From assembly GCA_904063045.1 (NCBI GenBank), contig CAJFCJ010000001.1, positions 751,501-815,500 of the forward strand: a stretch of DNA of 64,000 nt, in the 5' to 3' direction. The notes below the pieces were generated by a model. It had not been told where the DNA came from. It saw only the letters and a program-made list of their open reading frames with translations, and did not search any database. This DNA comes from Dimorphilus gyrociliatus. Its lineage: Eukaryota > Annelida > Polychaeta > Dinophilidae. Within the stretch, counting starts at the first letter, position 1; the number at the start of each line of letters is the position of its first letter. Of this stretch, positions 37,721-52,761 are shown one piece after another. Made by a program: the position numbers and the translations under genes.

Positions 37721-39577
37721 TCATGGTTTGGAGTTACTTTTGAAAGAATACATGTAAAAGTTCTTGCAAAGGTTTGATTCCACAAGGCATATTTTATCTT
37801 TAGAAATTTCTTGTTTTCCCTTCTCACTTGTACTTTTGACACTTGAAGGAGTATTATCATATTCATTTTTCAGTTTCATCATAGTAGCATTGACTTTTTC
37901 AATTATATCTGGATGTATTGGTTTTTCGTAGCAATATGCCATTAATCCAGAAATAAGTACTTTTGTAAAGAGGCACACTTGGTTATCTTCGTATTGTTTT
38001 TGAACTGGTAGTAATTTTTAATAGTATAAAAGTTGATTAGAATGTTATCATATAAAATGTTACCCCTTATCTTGTGACAAATTACCATACTGTTTTTGGG
38101 AATATTAGTGACTTTACTAGTATTCTCTGTTGTTTTAGCTGACGCTTTTAATTAAGTAACGTTTACTACTAATATATTCAATGTGGCTTTTAAACAAAAT
38201 CTTCTTTACCTTTTACATTCGGATAGAGCAGAAAGATAAAAATCTTTGGAATATTAACGATATGATTTTCTGAAAATTTATCATAAAATTCTCGAAAACT
38301 CATAGTTGTATCATTGGGTGAAATTGAGAATCCATCTTCTGTTTCCTTAGCGTGAACAACAATAACTGCCGCTGACGAATATTTCCATATCTGACAAAGA
38401 ATACTTAATTTTCCCTGATAAATGAATAAAGATACTTTTACTTATTGAATATACACTAATGTTAAAGATCGTACGATTATTTCATTTTCGCTCTGGCATA
38501 CTGTTACTTGACAGCCGAGAGCAGTTAAAACGTCGTCTAACATGCTTCCATCATATGAATCTTTAACGCAATCTATAATGAGACCTGGTCCATTTTTCAA
38601 ATAGTATGCCTTAAATTGTGACAAATGATTAAAATATATTAATAATATACTGTTTTAGATAACGGTTACTCTCTCTGAATTGACATCTTCACAAACTTCA
38701 AACGTTGAATCAATCTGTATGTCCTCAAACGGTTTCTTTTCAAGAACTTAAGGAGAAAATAGAGAAAATTTTTTAAATAGCAGCAAGAGTATCAATTATT
38801 TACCATGGTCTCGTATCATATCATCGAAAACACTGTCAGTATTCTTCTCTTCATCAAAAGGGTATGTTTCATTTTCAAAAATTTCAGAAAAAATTTCTTT
38901 TGCAAATTTTCTATCTAAATAGTCCGCAATAGCCCCCTGTTGAGTTTCAAATAAAGCTATGAAAAGTACTTTCCAGGCTTGTTCTCCAGATGTTTGAATA
39001 TCCATCCAAACTCTGAAGTTCTTCTCATAATCCGAGTAATTGGACTGAAGGCAAAAAACTAAATAAATACTATTTTATTGAAGCTATATGCAACATCTTT
39101 ATTGATATAATTAATGAAAAAGCTTAAAAGTTAACTATGATTGATTTACTTTTCTGCTTTCATTTCAGAAGTAAAAAAAGCTTGTAAATGAATAAGGAAA
39201 CTACTATATGTAACGAGAGTCTAATCTAATATATTACAGTCTTCAATCACTATACTTATCCTGCCTGGAGTGTATCATCGCTCATACGATAAGCTTTTTT
39301 AATAGCTATGATACATTTATTAGTCTTTAAAGAAATCGATATTTTATCAATACTTTCTTTAAACTAACAATACTGAAAAATAAATTTTAAAAAATGGAAA
39401 CGTTAACATAGTCATTACCCCCAAAAATTCTATACATACTATATTTAATTTTTCCTCATAATCTTCTGAAAAAATATCTGTCTGAATAAGCTTTCCCATA
39501 AACAATGCATCAACCTTCAAATTCTTGGTTAAATGAACCAAGTTCTTTCTAATTTTATATTTTTGATTATCATTCAT
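37721..39577 (-). CDS. CARD-caspase homologue B, catalytically dead, tandem copy of A
   Basis: Same seven-exon plan as copy A: 39440-39577, 38804-39044, 38670-38746, 38475-38609, 38210-38414, 38064-38144 and 37721-38004; 386 residues. Exons 2, 4 and 5 have exactly the same lengths as in A (241, 135, 205). The CARD (KYKIRKNLVHLTKNL; SGEQAWKVLFIALF) and p10 part (IPKNSMVICHK; LISGLMAYC; NFYMYS) have diverged strongly, and exon 6 is 45 bases shorter. Exons 4-5 and their intron are nearly identical to A. The PNVKG replacement of the QACRG active-site motif is shared, so this copy is also inactive as a protease. Tandem duplication is clear. Confidence 0.82.
38210..38609. repeat. near-identical block, copy in pseudocaspase B
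   Basis: Partner of the block at 36318-36717. Differences include GAATAC versus AGCTTA near the start of exon 5 and single-base changes in exon 4. Confidence 0.85.
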
Positions 39578-40343
39578 GATTGAGTCCTATTTTCGTTTTC
39601 GATTAAATAAATGTAACGTATAATATGATAAAGATGGCGCTTCTTAGCTAAAGAAGTTTTCGTATAAAAAGTAATATTTAAAATCATAACCAGCCAATAT
39701 AGCTTCGTATCTATAAGTTATATTGAAAAAAAAAACAAACAATAAACCATTGCCAATATAATTGTTAGCAAGAAGTTTAAAATAGTTAATCACTACAGGA
39801 CAGGTTTTACAAACTAATTAACTGTTAATTACAAACTTTTGCCAACAAAGTGATACATTTAGTTCTGCAATTAGGTTACTATTGAAATGATAAAATAGTT
39901 ATAAGGTAATTAGTTTTATGATGATTCAGCGATTTTATTCGCAGATACAATATATATAATTATTGTTAATTCTTAGAATTATTAGTTTCATATCTACATA
40001 ATTAGGAAGTTTAGTATTCGATTGTATATTTGATCAAAAAGGATTAAAGTACGTGACAAAACTTCACAATATACAGAAGAGTTATTTTCTCATAGTTATT
40101 CATAACAATGAATTAATTTGTGTGTTTTATTAAGTTCAAATAAACGACATTTAACTATCTAATTTAAATATTATTATACCTGATGAGAGTTTTTATATTA
40201 CTTTTCTATTACAGAGAACTTACAACATTTATTTATATTTATACTAACTTCACTTTCATCTATTATTAATGTAAAGTTTAAATGGAAACAAGAAAAGGAA
40301 AAGAGAGAAAAAAAGAAAGGAAGAAAGGAAAAGAAATATCTAG
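39578..40343. other. intergenic, upstream of pseudocaspase B and downstream of E75
   Basis: AT-rich with a purine-rich tract at about 40285-40335 next to the E75 stop. No gene seen. Confidence 0.4.
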
Positions 40344-42449
<2,106 letters not shown>

Positions 42450-42558
42450 TATTGATATAAGGAATTAAAGTTTTAGGCCATAATACACACATAAACACAC
42501 AGACATGTAACCACACGTATATACGCGCACAAGATCACTTATATATGAGATTTGAAGA

Positions 42559-42587
42559 TAAGTTCAACATAATTTATGTTGAACTTA
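42559..42587. promoter_or_regulatory. perfect 29-base palindrome with nuclear-receptor-like half-sites
   Basis: Two perfect 14-base arms, TAAGTTCAACATAA and TTATGTTGAACTTA, are separated by a single T. Each arm contains AGTTCA, a variant of the AGGTCA receptor half-site, in inverted orientation. It lies about 110 bases upstream of the E75 start codon. Confidence 0.6.
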
Positions 42588-43632
42588 GGGAAAGAAAAGT
42601 AAAGCTAAATGATACAAGAACAACAGTTGCACAACGCATGTTGGGCGGAGTTTGCGCATATCATTATAAATTCCCAACCAATCATCACTGCCCCGACGCT
42701 GTTCGCACACTTTTCCAGTTTAGTGCAACAAGTCGTCCTAAGGTCTTTGAAAAAGTGAAAAAAAGCGTATTCTATACTTCCTCTTTGGAAAATAATTTAA
42801 CGAATAAAACAAATGAAAAAGACTGGACTAACAACAGTTCACTCATAAAAGACACCAGAGATGTTCATTAAATATGTACTCCCTTAGTATCCTTTCTCAA
42901 AATGTAGGGAAAAAGAACAGACTATTGTGACAGAGTCTGTTAAAAGCCTACTATAAGAATTAAAATAAAATCTTTAATTGCCACAATAGGAATGAGAACA
43001 GTTATTTTTTGTATTTAAGGGAAAAGAAATAAGGGAATAGGAGAAAAAAAATTCCGACAGATAATATTTCATTTATGTAATAAGAACAAAGTAAATTCTG
43101 TTAAATGAAAATCTATTTTCTTTCTTTTTTTATTCTCTTCTTAATGAAAAGAAAAAGAAAACTAGAACTTTCTTAATTTGTACAAAAGAAAAGGAGGATG
43201 ATGAGAAATAACTTTTGAAACTTTATACGAAAATGTTTCAAGAACGTTTTCAATTTCATTTTAAGTAACTTTAACAGTGACAAAGAGAACGGATAATCAC
43301 GAAACATGAAAAATATCCCACTTAAAAGTAAGTGTGTATTTCATGAAATTTAAGATACGTGGATAGTGACTCTTTAGGTAAAAGAAAAAAAAACAAACAA
43401 CAGTAAACAAGATGATTTATTACGGATATTTAAATAGTTTTAGAAGAGAATAGCGTGCATTTTATATTTAATTTATTATTAGAGATTAGCGTCATTTGTT
43501 GAAACTTATACAATGTCTAAAAAATGCCAGGGTCAAAATAAAAACCGGGATAAGAGTCAGCTAACAAGCATAACCTTATTCAATCATTCCCTCTCAAGTG
43601 CCGCCCTTGCCAGTCAATTAGAAAGAACAAAG

Positions 43633-43757
43633 CGTGCAGTAGTTTGTCACATCATTCATTCTAATTACCTTCGTTGCTTAAGCTGCTATTCGATCATAGT
43701 GCGCCTTGTCAACTAACCGCTCTAACGAGATAATTATATCAAGCAAACTACTGCACG
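43633..43757. repeat. spaced 14-base inverted repeat
   Basis: CGTGCAGTAGTTTG at 43633-43646 is matched by its exact reverse complement at 43744-43757, 97 bases away. Function unknown. Confidence 0.5.
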
Positions 43758-45731
43758 TCTACTCCTTATTCCTAGACGCTTAACGCTTCATTTCCTAGTT
43801 TCAATAGCTTAACGCCCGTTCGTTTTCGTACAGGGAATCGCGTGGGCGGAGCCAAACTATCAGGTATACCATTGATTGCTCAACTATAATTATGGTTTGG
43901 GCAAGGGGTGGGGTATTATATTAAATTTCTGTTTGTTTAGTCTAAACTATATAATAACTCTATAGTATGATGAAGACATATTCAATCTCATGCTAATTAG
44001 ACACAATAATTGCAGCATTCGTAAAAAAAATTACAAAATGATCTTATTCTATTTTTAAGTAAAAACATAAAAACACCTTTTTTTTCTTTGTTTGCCTCAA
44101 ATCTAACATGGATTATGAAATTGTATATATCTATGTAAGCGAATCGTAATGCATTAGTTGGAATGCAAGAATACACCTTGACACGATATACATTAGCAGC
44201 TTTAACCAATGTATCAGAATTCGTTTCTTAAAAAATTTCTAACTGACGTATCTGATGCGTTAAAAATGTTTTGATGGTGTTCGCTGTTAAAGTATCGTGT
44301 TTGCTGTCAACACGAAATGCTAATTAGAGATGTATAATAGATCTCATTAGCAAAACTGGTTAGAAGGCTGCTAAATGTAAAGTTCAACAGAGTGATGTAG
44401 CAAATTAACTAATACCATAATTAGTCTACTAATATTCAAGTAAAGCCAATTAGAATAAGCTATAATATCTCTAAGATAAGAAAAGTATCATATATAGTCT
44501 TTATAATTCTCCACAGGTAGGACAATTTTTCTTCTGATAGAAATAATTGGAATTATTACGTCTTTTTCCTAAAACTTCAATTGCTCATCTTTACGTTTTC
44601 CTTTCATCTGAATTGTTAATTGCAGTCTCTTTATTAGAACTATTAAAAGAATATTAAGGATATTTTCAATATACATTATATATTAGTATATATATAATTG
44701 TATAATCCGTTCATTTCCATATCCGTTCAATGTATCTAGAAACGTATATTAATACAAAATGCATTTTGTTACATTTGAAATCTGGTAGATGGCGTATTGG
44801 TTCAAGAAACTAAGAAAGAATAGACATTAAATTTTTAGATGTATACTTAGATTTCTTCTTAATTCAATTGCCATACAAGATATGCTCTTATCAATTTCGA
44901 ATAAATAGTAAGAGATAACATTAAAATTAACTTATCAAAGTGTTTCCTTCAGTTAATATATTATTAGTATATAGAACATATAAACGGCGACCTGTTGGGA
45001 AGTAATAGTTTCTTTATTAAAAATCCTCTTATCATTTCGAAAACATTATTGAATAACTTGTAATTGTTTTTGTTTTTTGGGAATAATATTATGAAGACCA
45101 TATGTTGCCATTCTCGAAAGATTAGAACAAGCTGACTATGTTAAAAGGAACAGTATGTTCCAAATCCTGTATACAATAAAAGATTTGTCTTAGATCTATA
45201 TCAAAAGTATGTATTCAACAACATATACGCTCATAGATTTGTATATATCAGAATGTATAGAGTTTAGGAGGTTTCCCGAAAGAGATATTAAGAACGTGTA
45301 AATCTTTTTTACTACGTATTTAACTAATGATAAAAATAAATATGATTTGTGATCTTTAGATATCTGTACCAATTTTAGTTAAAAGGTCAATCTGAATCGT
45401 TATATAATTCAATATAATATTATCGAAACTAATACTCTGGTCTCTCTTATATGTTTTATGTATAACGTTCAGGTTTGAAAATTCGCCATTTCGGGACATT
45501 GTAACATGTGAAGAAATCCGTTCCAACAAATCCAAAATTTAATATCGCTCATGAGAAGTTCTCAATTTTATCACAATATTTCCTTTTCATCTTCGAAATA
45601 AAAGACATTTTTTTAAATAAAAAAGAAACGCAAGATATAAACATATACTTTTGAGTGTTCAAAAGAAAAGCACATTGCGCCAAAATTCCTTTCCCTCTGA
45701 ACACCAATATATAGATTATATTTTATAAGAA

Positions 45732-47165
45732 ATGAATGCGGTGGTGTCCTTGATGAAATATAAATCGTTACTTGTAACGCCTATAAGAAAGATGGCAGGG
45801 CATAATAAATGGTCAAATATTAAGCACATAAAAGCTGCAAAAGATTCTAAAAAAGCTGCAATATCAATGAAAATCATGCAAAAAATGCGTTTAGCAATAA
45901 AAGGTAGGTCAAATCTAAATAAGTTATTTATTAAAAGGAACAATAAAGTGCTAATTTTATAGAGGGAGGTAGTCATAAGCCAGAGTTAAATTCCAGATTA
46001 GCACGACTTGTGGACGAAGCCCGATCCAACAATATTCCTATGTCATCTGTTGAAAATGTTTTAAAATCAGCCGTAAGTTCTGCTATTGCTATATTTAGAG
46101 GATGTTAAATATTTATGAATATGTAATGTATTATAAATATGCATATTAGTAAGGTCATGTATTGTAATACCTAAAGGAAAAAAATAAAAATCAAGGTACA
46201 CATTTGTTTGTGGAAGGAAAAGGCCCAGGTGGCTGTATGATGATTGTTGAAGTTTTTTCTGATAATCCTAGACGAACTCGTCAAGAATTGAGTGCTGCTT
46301 TTAGAAAATCTGGGTAAAATATGAAAAGAAATATCTCCCCCTTCTAAAGTATACAAAAGATTATTTCTTTTAGGGGCGCCATTGGAGATTCAGGAACGGC
46401 GTCTCACGCCTACAATTACAAAGGAATTGTGAATGTAAGGCCTTTTTAGATTTCCAAAGTCTATTTTCACTTAATTAGTTTTACGTCAATGTCAGATATT
46501 GAAAGAAGGTTGCTCTCTTAACGCTGACGAAGCAACTGAATTAGCTATAGAATGCGAAGCGGAGGATGTATCGGAAACTGTTGATGACAATGGTAGAGAG
46601 GTGTGGCAAGTATGTATCTAATCGATTGCCTTACTTCTACTGAGAAAAGTCTTAAAAACCTATTTCCCTAGATCTATATATACAGTATATACATTATATA
46701 TCAATAGTTTATGCCAACATACTTTTTATTAAGTTATACACTTAATAGCTATTCATAATTAAGCTTACAAGGAATCATGTGACTTAACAATACGCTATAT
46801 GACTATTATTAAAAAAAAATCTACCTATATTCATATACATTGGATTTATGAAGGCCGTTCTATAAAAGCTTTTGTAGCCTAGTAGTCTGGATCTAAGTTG
46901 ATTTTTCCTAAGTCACCATGACTGCTCGTAAGAGAAATAATACTCGTCTTTTTTTCAGTTTATAACCGAAAGAAAAGATGTTCATAAAGTAAAGTCAGAA
47001 TTAGAAAAGAGAAGCTATAAATCAACTGAAGCTCGATTTGCCTACATACCAGAACTTTTTGTTGAGCTTGACGAACCGGTCTTAGCGGCCGCCATATCGT
47101 TATGCAATTATGCAGATCAAATGTCCGACGTAATAAGGGTGTACGATAATATAAAAATACAATGA
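45732..47165 (+). CDS. TACO1: TACO1/YebC-family mitochondrial translational activator
   Basis: Six exons: 45732-45903, 45963-46072, 46177-46313, 46374-46434, 46496-46609 and 46959-47165; 266 residues. The first 20 residues are basic and hydrophobic, as for a mitochondrial presequence. They are followed by the family signature MAGHNKWSNIKHIKAAKD and by EGKGPGG, FRKSGGAIGDSG and a C-terminal VYDNI, all typical of YebC/TACO1. In mammals TACO1 is needed for translation of COX1 on mitochondrial ribosomes, and YebC proteins ease ribosome stalling at polyproline. Length and domain order fit a full, functional copy. It converges with TENT4. Confidence 0.95.
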
Positions 47166-47552
47166 TTTAATTAAAAACAAACTTTATTAAACAAAAAATA
47201 ACTCAACAAAAATTTTTTTCAAAGCCTATGATAACACAAAAAAATACTTGAAGCACGCGAAATGAGAATTTTTCCGAGTTTTTTGACGGCTTTGTATTTG
47301 TAATTTTTTTTTTTTTTTGAATGAGCTGTGTAAGGATTGAGGCGGAAGGCAAAAAGATGAGAATGATATTTTTCATATGGGAAAAAAAATTAAATTACCA
47401 AACCATCCGCTCTATCGTCAATTTAAAAACCACAAAGCGAACAACACTACATATATACTTTTTTTTTTTTGAAAAGAGCTATTAAAAACACAGCTGGAGG
47501 AAGAGTTTTAAAATGACTTTAAAAAAATATCTAATACTCAAAACTAACGTAA
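47166..47552. other. convergent 3' flanks of TACO1 and TENT4
   Basis: A 387-base spacer with long A and T runs on both strands, as expected of two facing 3' UTRs. No gene. Confidence 0.5.
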
Positions 47553-49578
47553 TTATCTAGAAGTTCTACCATTTGCCATAGGTCTTGTTTTATTCTTTCT
47601 ATTTACACCACTTGAACTAGTACTTCTTGTCTTGGCTGTCGACGGTCTCCACATTTGGGAGGCTATTGGCTTGCGTACCATACCATCTTTGTCCCGTTTG
47701 GTTGGGGTGGTAGGAACTGTGGAATGACTCGAATCCGAGTCAGATTTACTTCTGGTAATGGAAACTAGAACTTCTTTCTTTTTTGGTGCAGCGTCTTCGC
47801 AAGGTGATGTCGAACGCGACGAATGACTCCCATCTGAACTATAGGCGTCCATCTGGGCGAATGGAAGTGTTGAAAAGGCCGTTAAGGCCACTGGTACGGG
47901 TATATGGTAATAGGCTTTAACCCATTCTCTATACTTGACGACATCCTCTGGTATTCGTATAATCCTTCCCAACATACCATTACCCACATTATGACCAGCT
48001 GTTTGGAGTACATGGCCGTTAGATAAAGTAACGTATGCGTACTCAAAGGCATGTTTAACTTGCATAACCCCGTAGGATGATCGTCCTATGTCATTTGTAG
48101 GCTCCAAGGGATCTTCTATGCATAAAATTCCAGAGTTATCTAGAGGTAATTCAGACTTTGGCTTATACGACCCTCTGTCTCTTATAGTTATGGCAGTTTT
48201 AAAATAATTGAAATTTCTTCCATACAATTCGAAGAATTCAATGAGAAGGATTCCTAAATTAGTAGTAGTTATTCTGGAATCGTACCTTGGATTTAATTGT
48301 AAAAAAGAAATAGTCAACAATATCAATGAGTACGATGATATACCACCGCAAAACACCTCGTTCAAATCCCTCTGCAGGAGAAATTGTTTTAGAACAAGAA
48401 CTAAATAGGGTAAATGCGGCATCCGGCACATATAACGTCGAATAAGTTCAGCACTCTTAACTGAATTTTTCATATTAAAACTGATATCGACAGTAACCGA
48501 TGTAAATTTATCGGTAAGCTTTACAATAGGTACTGTAGCCCTTGATAATTCTTTAACGTCATTTTCGTTACAAACTCCGTCCTTAATCAATTGTTCACGA
48601 AGTTGTCGAAGAGGCGGACTTGGCCAATCACCAAAAACTACAAGGTCAATATCACTGGTTGGTAAATAAAGTTCCGTTTTGAAACTACCGAATACTTCGA
48701 CTCGGACGTTCTCGTTCGGAAAGAGGTTATTTACAGATTTCGTTATTCTATCAATAACGTCTTGCCTCATCTTATGTTCGGCACGAGTTGGTCTCATGTA
48801 CATATTAAAGTCGAGGATTTCTTCATGTAACCTGTGTGAAAATAAATAACGACTCCATTAATTAGCTATATAATACATAAACCATTGAATTAGGTCGAAA
48901 TTTTATTATTTTATTGTAGGGGTAATATCACTTTTCCTCAATCCGTAGTAAATGTTGTTTACGTTATACTAGAAAGTACACTTTTACTAGAAAAGAGGCG
49001 TTGGTAAATAAGAAGAAAGGCTATTATTTACAAAAGATTCTCGATATTTATATGTTTATTGATATGTTAAAATGTAGGTTGTTTTTCATTAAACCTCTCT
49101 ATCGTTTCTTTTTAAAAAAAAATTCTTCTCTAATATATAATATTACAAAACTGTAGTTGAGCACTGAATAGAGCAGAAACCTACCATACTGCAATAAATT
49201 AGTTGCGTAAAAAAAAGAGATGATAGATAAAAAAATCAAGACTAATAATTCGTCGTTATATTCAATAGCTAATACGTCCTACACTTACCCTGCCATCCCA
49301 GGCGAGTATTTCTTCTGATGTGGTATCCATGGTGTCATCGGAGATTCACTATCAACCTCCAGATGATGAGCATACGCAGAACGACTCAAACCGTATGTAC
49401 TGGCTATATTATCCCTGCATGGTCGAAATATTTTCTTCTTTCCAACTTGCTCGTCCTCATACGTTTTTAACTTACACTCTTCTTCATTTTGATCACGGCT
49501 GGTTTCAACAACACGCGTCCAGAAATCGCTAGCCGGACCCCGACATTCAGCCGGTAACCAGTCGATTCGTGGATTCAT
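47553..49578 (-). CDS. TENT4: non-canonical poly(A) polymerase TENT4 (Trf4/PAPD5-PAPD7)
   Basis: Two exons, 49289-49578 and 47553-48831, join in phase; 522 residues. TENT4 enzymes add oligo(A), sometimes mixed, tails to nuclear RNAs and mRNAs, targeting aberrant RNAs to the exosome or stabilising mRNA tails. The nucleotidyltransferase core is complete: GSFKTELYLPTSDIDLVVFG with two catalytic Asp and VDISFN with the third. It is followed by the PAP-associated domain (FCGGISSYSLILL, NLGILLIEFFELYG, IEDPLEPTNDIGRSSYG). The start is placed at MNPRIDWLPAE because this matches the vertebrate TENT4A N-terminus (MDPR..W..PEQ.GPA); an upstream in-frame ATG at 49593 is less likely. The C-terminal 110 residues are Ser/Thr/Lys-rich and disordered. 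Confidence 0.95.
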
Positions 49579-49593
49579 CACCGTGTTTCTCAC

Positions 49594-49944
49594 GCCTTTA
49601 TTAGCTATTACTGTATAACTTTCCTTCAGACGTTATTATAACGCGTGAAAATTATCTTGTTTACGTTGGTTTGCTTTTGCTACGGACAGCGCCGACTACA
49701 ACAGCTACGCCCTCCGAAGCCCGTTTGAGGGAAACTCTCATGGCATGGCTAAATATAGACAGTACGCCATTTTTCTTTTTGTCAGTTTCATTTACGTCTT
49801 AATTGACCTTGTTTGAAGACACTGCATCAAAACGAATCGATTTTTTTTCGCGCCAAAATGTTTAAATGTTAATTTTTGCATTATTATAAAATATCTTGTT
49901 GAAGAAAAACATAATTAATTTTTTATATAAAATTAATGAACAGT
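49594..49944. other. TENT4 promoter region
   Basis: About 350 bases between TENT4 and the VPS9D1 stop. The part at 49660-49740 is unusually GC-rich for the window. No named motif was identified. Confidence 0.35.
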
Positions 49945-52314
49945 CTATGTTAATTCTTGATTGAACATATTTGCAACATAACGAACAGCTGTTTGAAGTG
50001 ACGCCAGACAATATCCTTCTTCACCCATTAAATAGCTGTTGAAAAAAAGACAATTGTTAATAATTATAGATTTATTGACAATTACAAGAAAAGTTACTCT
50101 TCATGGGTAAATTGTTCTATAGCCCTACATTCAGTGACTAGCTCTGGTTTGCAGGTTTTTACAACGACGAAACTTAAAATTGGCACCAAATCATCCGCTC
50201 CCCTGAATAATGTTAATTAAATCAACAACTTTTTAAATAATAACCAATTTTCTTGATTAATTTATAAATCATTAACTTACAGAACAGGTAGAGATTCGAG
50301 CTGAGTTTTTTCATAGTGCTCTTGAACACACTCGACAATCTTCCGTGATGAAAGAACTAGCAAGAAAATAGTATAATATAATCAGAAAAAATATACAACG
50401 AGACTAACCGATTGATTCTAGTTTTGCCAGAGGATTATGCAAATCACAACATTTTGCCAATTCGTCGACCGCCTGTTTATAAGTGTTACGATCGTCTGAT
50501 AATCGAAATTTCGGGTTTACTTTTAAATTGATCGGTGATGCATCTGATAATTTTGTCATGGTTTTGGAAATTCCTTCCTCTTCCGCTCTATTTGCTAATC
50601 GAAAGAGCGTTAGTAAGGAATGCCAAATCGGTTTAAAATATATAGGCTCCACGGTAGAGAATATTACGTCGTATCCTTCTTGAGATTTTAAATCATTAAA
50701 TGTGATAATTAACATAGTGACAACTTTTTCTAGACCCTCTCGAGTATCTCTTGATATATCTTTAACATGCCTTTCCAAAGCCTCATCTTCTAAATTGGTA
50801 ACCATTTCAGGATTTTCTACTTCATCTTCGAATAAATCATCCATTTCTTCCCATAGTTCCTCTCCTTTAAATGACTGAGGACTTTTAAGTGACTGGACAC
50901 TGCTGGTTAAAGCTGGCTGAGGATTGTAGTTCGCAAGGTGATGGGCATGGCGTTCGGTTAAAGGCTGAGTCCTATTCAGAATCTTTTGTTGTTGCTTAGT
51001 TAGAAGTATGGTTATTGGATGATCCTCTGTTCTAAAAATCGTAAGAAGGGTAAAAGGTCTCAAAATCTTAATTGAAAATAAGCCTACGATAATATTCTGT
51101 TGATCATTGCCTTCGCAAACAGAAAATCATTTGGCCGGGAGTTTAACTGCTCCCTTAGGATTCCTGGCCACTTCTGTAAGAGATCGAAACATGCAAAATT
51201 AAGAAATATAATTCAAGCAAAATTAAAGACCTTTTTTTGCTCGTATTCTAAAACTTCAATATAGATCATTCTTCTTTCATTCTCGTCCGAGTCTAATCCC
51301 GGTAAGGAAGACATAGATCTGTAGAAATCAAATATATATATGTATATATATTGAATTTGCTACCAAGAGATTTATTTGCTAACGTTGTTGCTTTAGCTTC
51401 AAGTATTTTTCGCTTTTCCGCTAATCTCTTCGAAATCTGTGAATTTTAAATTAAGATAAAAGACAATGAAAAAAGAGAAAGTTTCCTATTTTCACTGACA
51501 GTTTCCTCTCTAGTTTTAGCAATGGCAATATTTTCCGATAATTTTCTTACTAGACTTAAATTCTATAAATGAAAAAATAATAATTATAATATACTGAATA
51601 TACTGTTTGTATCATTATAAATATATATATATATGTATATTATTTGGTATAAACTAACACCGTCAACCCCGCATCTTCTTGATGAATAAGCTTCAATAAT
51701 CTTTTGATTTTGCTTAATTGCCAGATCCATAGGAGTAATTTGCCTATAATAAAACTTAAGGATTGCACTTAAAAATTAGAAACGTTTAATTAATCAAATA
51801 CCCTATGTCTATATTGGATAATGATGTAAGCGACGGACTTGGACTTGCAATTAAAATAGGAGGCTTGCTTGTTGCTGAATAAATATAGGATTAAACAAGA
51901 CTAAGTATCTAATTGATATCAATCTTACAGTAGTGCTGTTTACTGTTCTCAAACATGTCAGCCAAACGATCTGTGCACTGTTTGGCCAACGTTAGACATT
52001 TATGAGTGTTGTAGGACACTGTAGGTATTTATGTTTACAGAGTTAGTAATTAGCTATTTATATAATTTTGTATTTGTACTTATTAGATTTAAAGCATCTT
52101 TCTGAAGTGTTTGCGAGATGAACTGTATACATTTTAGATATTGCCTGTAAGCTTCCTGAAAAGAGGAGAGCGATAATAAATAAATTTTCTGTGAATGTTG
52201 AAAATTTTAATTTAAGTAATATCTTACTATATGACTAGATTCACGGTCAAGTTTTAATGCGGCAGAAACGCCTTTCATAATCAAATTGATATTTTCATCA
52301 ACCTGAGAAGTCAT
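49945..52314 (-). CDS. VPS9D1: VPS9 domain-containing protein 1
   Basis: Thirteen exons: 52228-52314, 52080-52155, 51929-52018, 51802-51874, 51659-51743, 51500-51562, 51384-51436, 51231-51318, 51088-51173, 50409-51031, 50281-50356, 50098-50202 and 49945-50035; 531 residues. The N-terminus (ALKLDRESS...[12 protein letters not shown]) is a MIT-like helical bundle as in vertebrate VPS9D1. It is followed by coiled coil, an acidic linker ([16 protein letters not shown]) and a C-terminal VPS9 domain with [14 protein letters not shown] and [17 protein letters not shown]; the invariant Asp of the former and the Tyr of the latter are those that engage Rab5-type GTPases. It should act as a guanine nucleotide exchange factor on endosomes. 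The donors at 51384 and 51231 are weak, so those two junctions are the least certain. Confidence 0.88.
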
Positions 52315-52761
52315 TTAAGTGCTATTTCGAACATTTATTATTAAGAAGAAAGAATATTGAAAATTGGAACAGAATTCGAGACGTTCTACTTATTTCTCAT
52401 GAGTAAGCTGTATCATGTGACTGAAATGTGCGGGAAACGGATATATTATATGAATTTCGAATTATATTAAATTACAAATTGAACAGTTAAAGCAGGCAAG
52501 AAATAATCTAATTGAATTTTACACTGCATACGATTGAATTAATCTACAAATGATATCACAGTTAACAAAATAATTTTGCCTACTATAGCTTGAATAATAA
52601 TAAAGAAGCGACCAATAGTAGCACCAATCGTTTTATACGTATTATCAACATAATATGTACTCTTAACAAAAAAAAACTCAAAAAAACCTTTGAAAAATGA
52701 AAATTTTTTTGAAACTATAACTTCTAAAAAATAAAAAGGCTCGGCGTATAAAAGAGAACGA
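52315..52761. other. VPS9D1 upstream region and MICAL 3' flank
   Basis: About 450 bases; no coding or named regulatory signal recognised. Confidence 0.4.

Larger units (their letters stand above)
42450..45731. other. long intergenic region shared by E75 and TACO1
   Basis: These 3.3 kb are the upstream region of both divergent genes. It contains the palindrome at 42559-42587 and a spaced inverted repeat at 43633-43757. A 108-codon open frame at 42545-42871 spans the palindrome and has no recognisable family. The length suits the promoter of a regulated transcription factor gene. Confidence 0.5.

Noticed and set aside
42545-42871. 108-codon plus-strand frame upstream of E75
   Set aside because: It spans the promoter palindrome, has no recognisable family and no clear splice partners. 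Kept only as a low-probability possibility.
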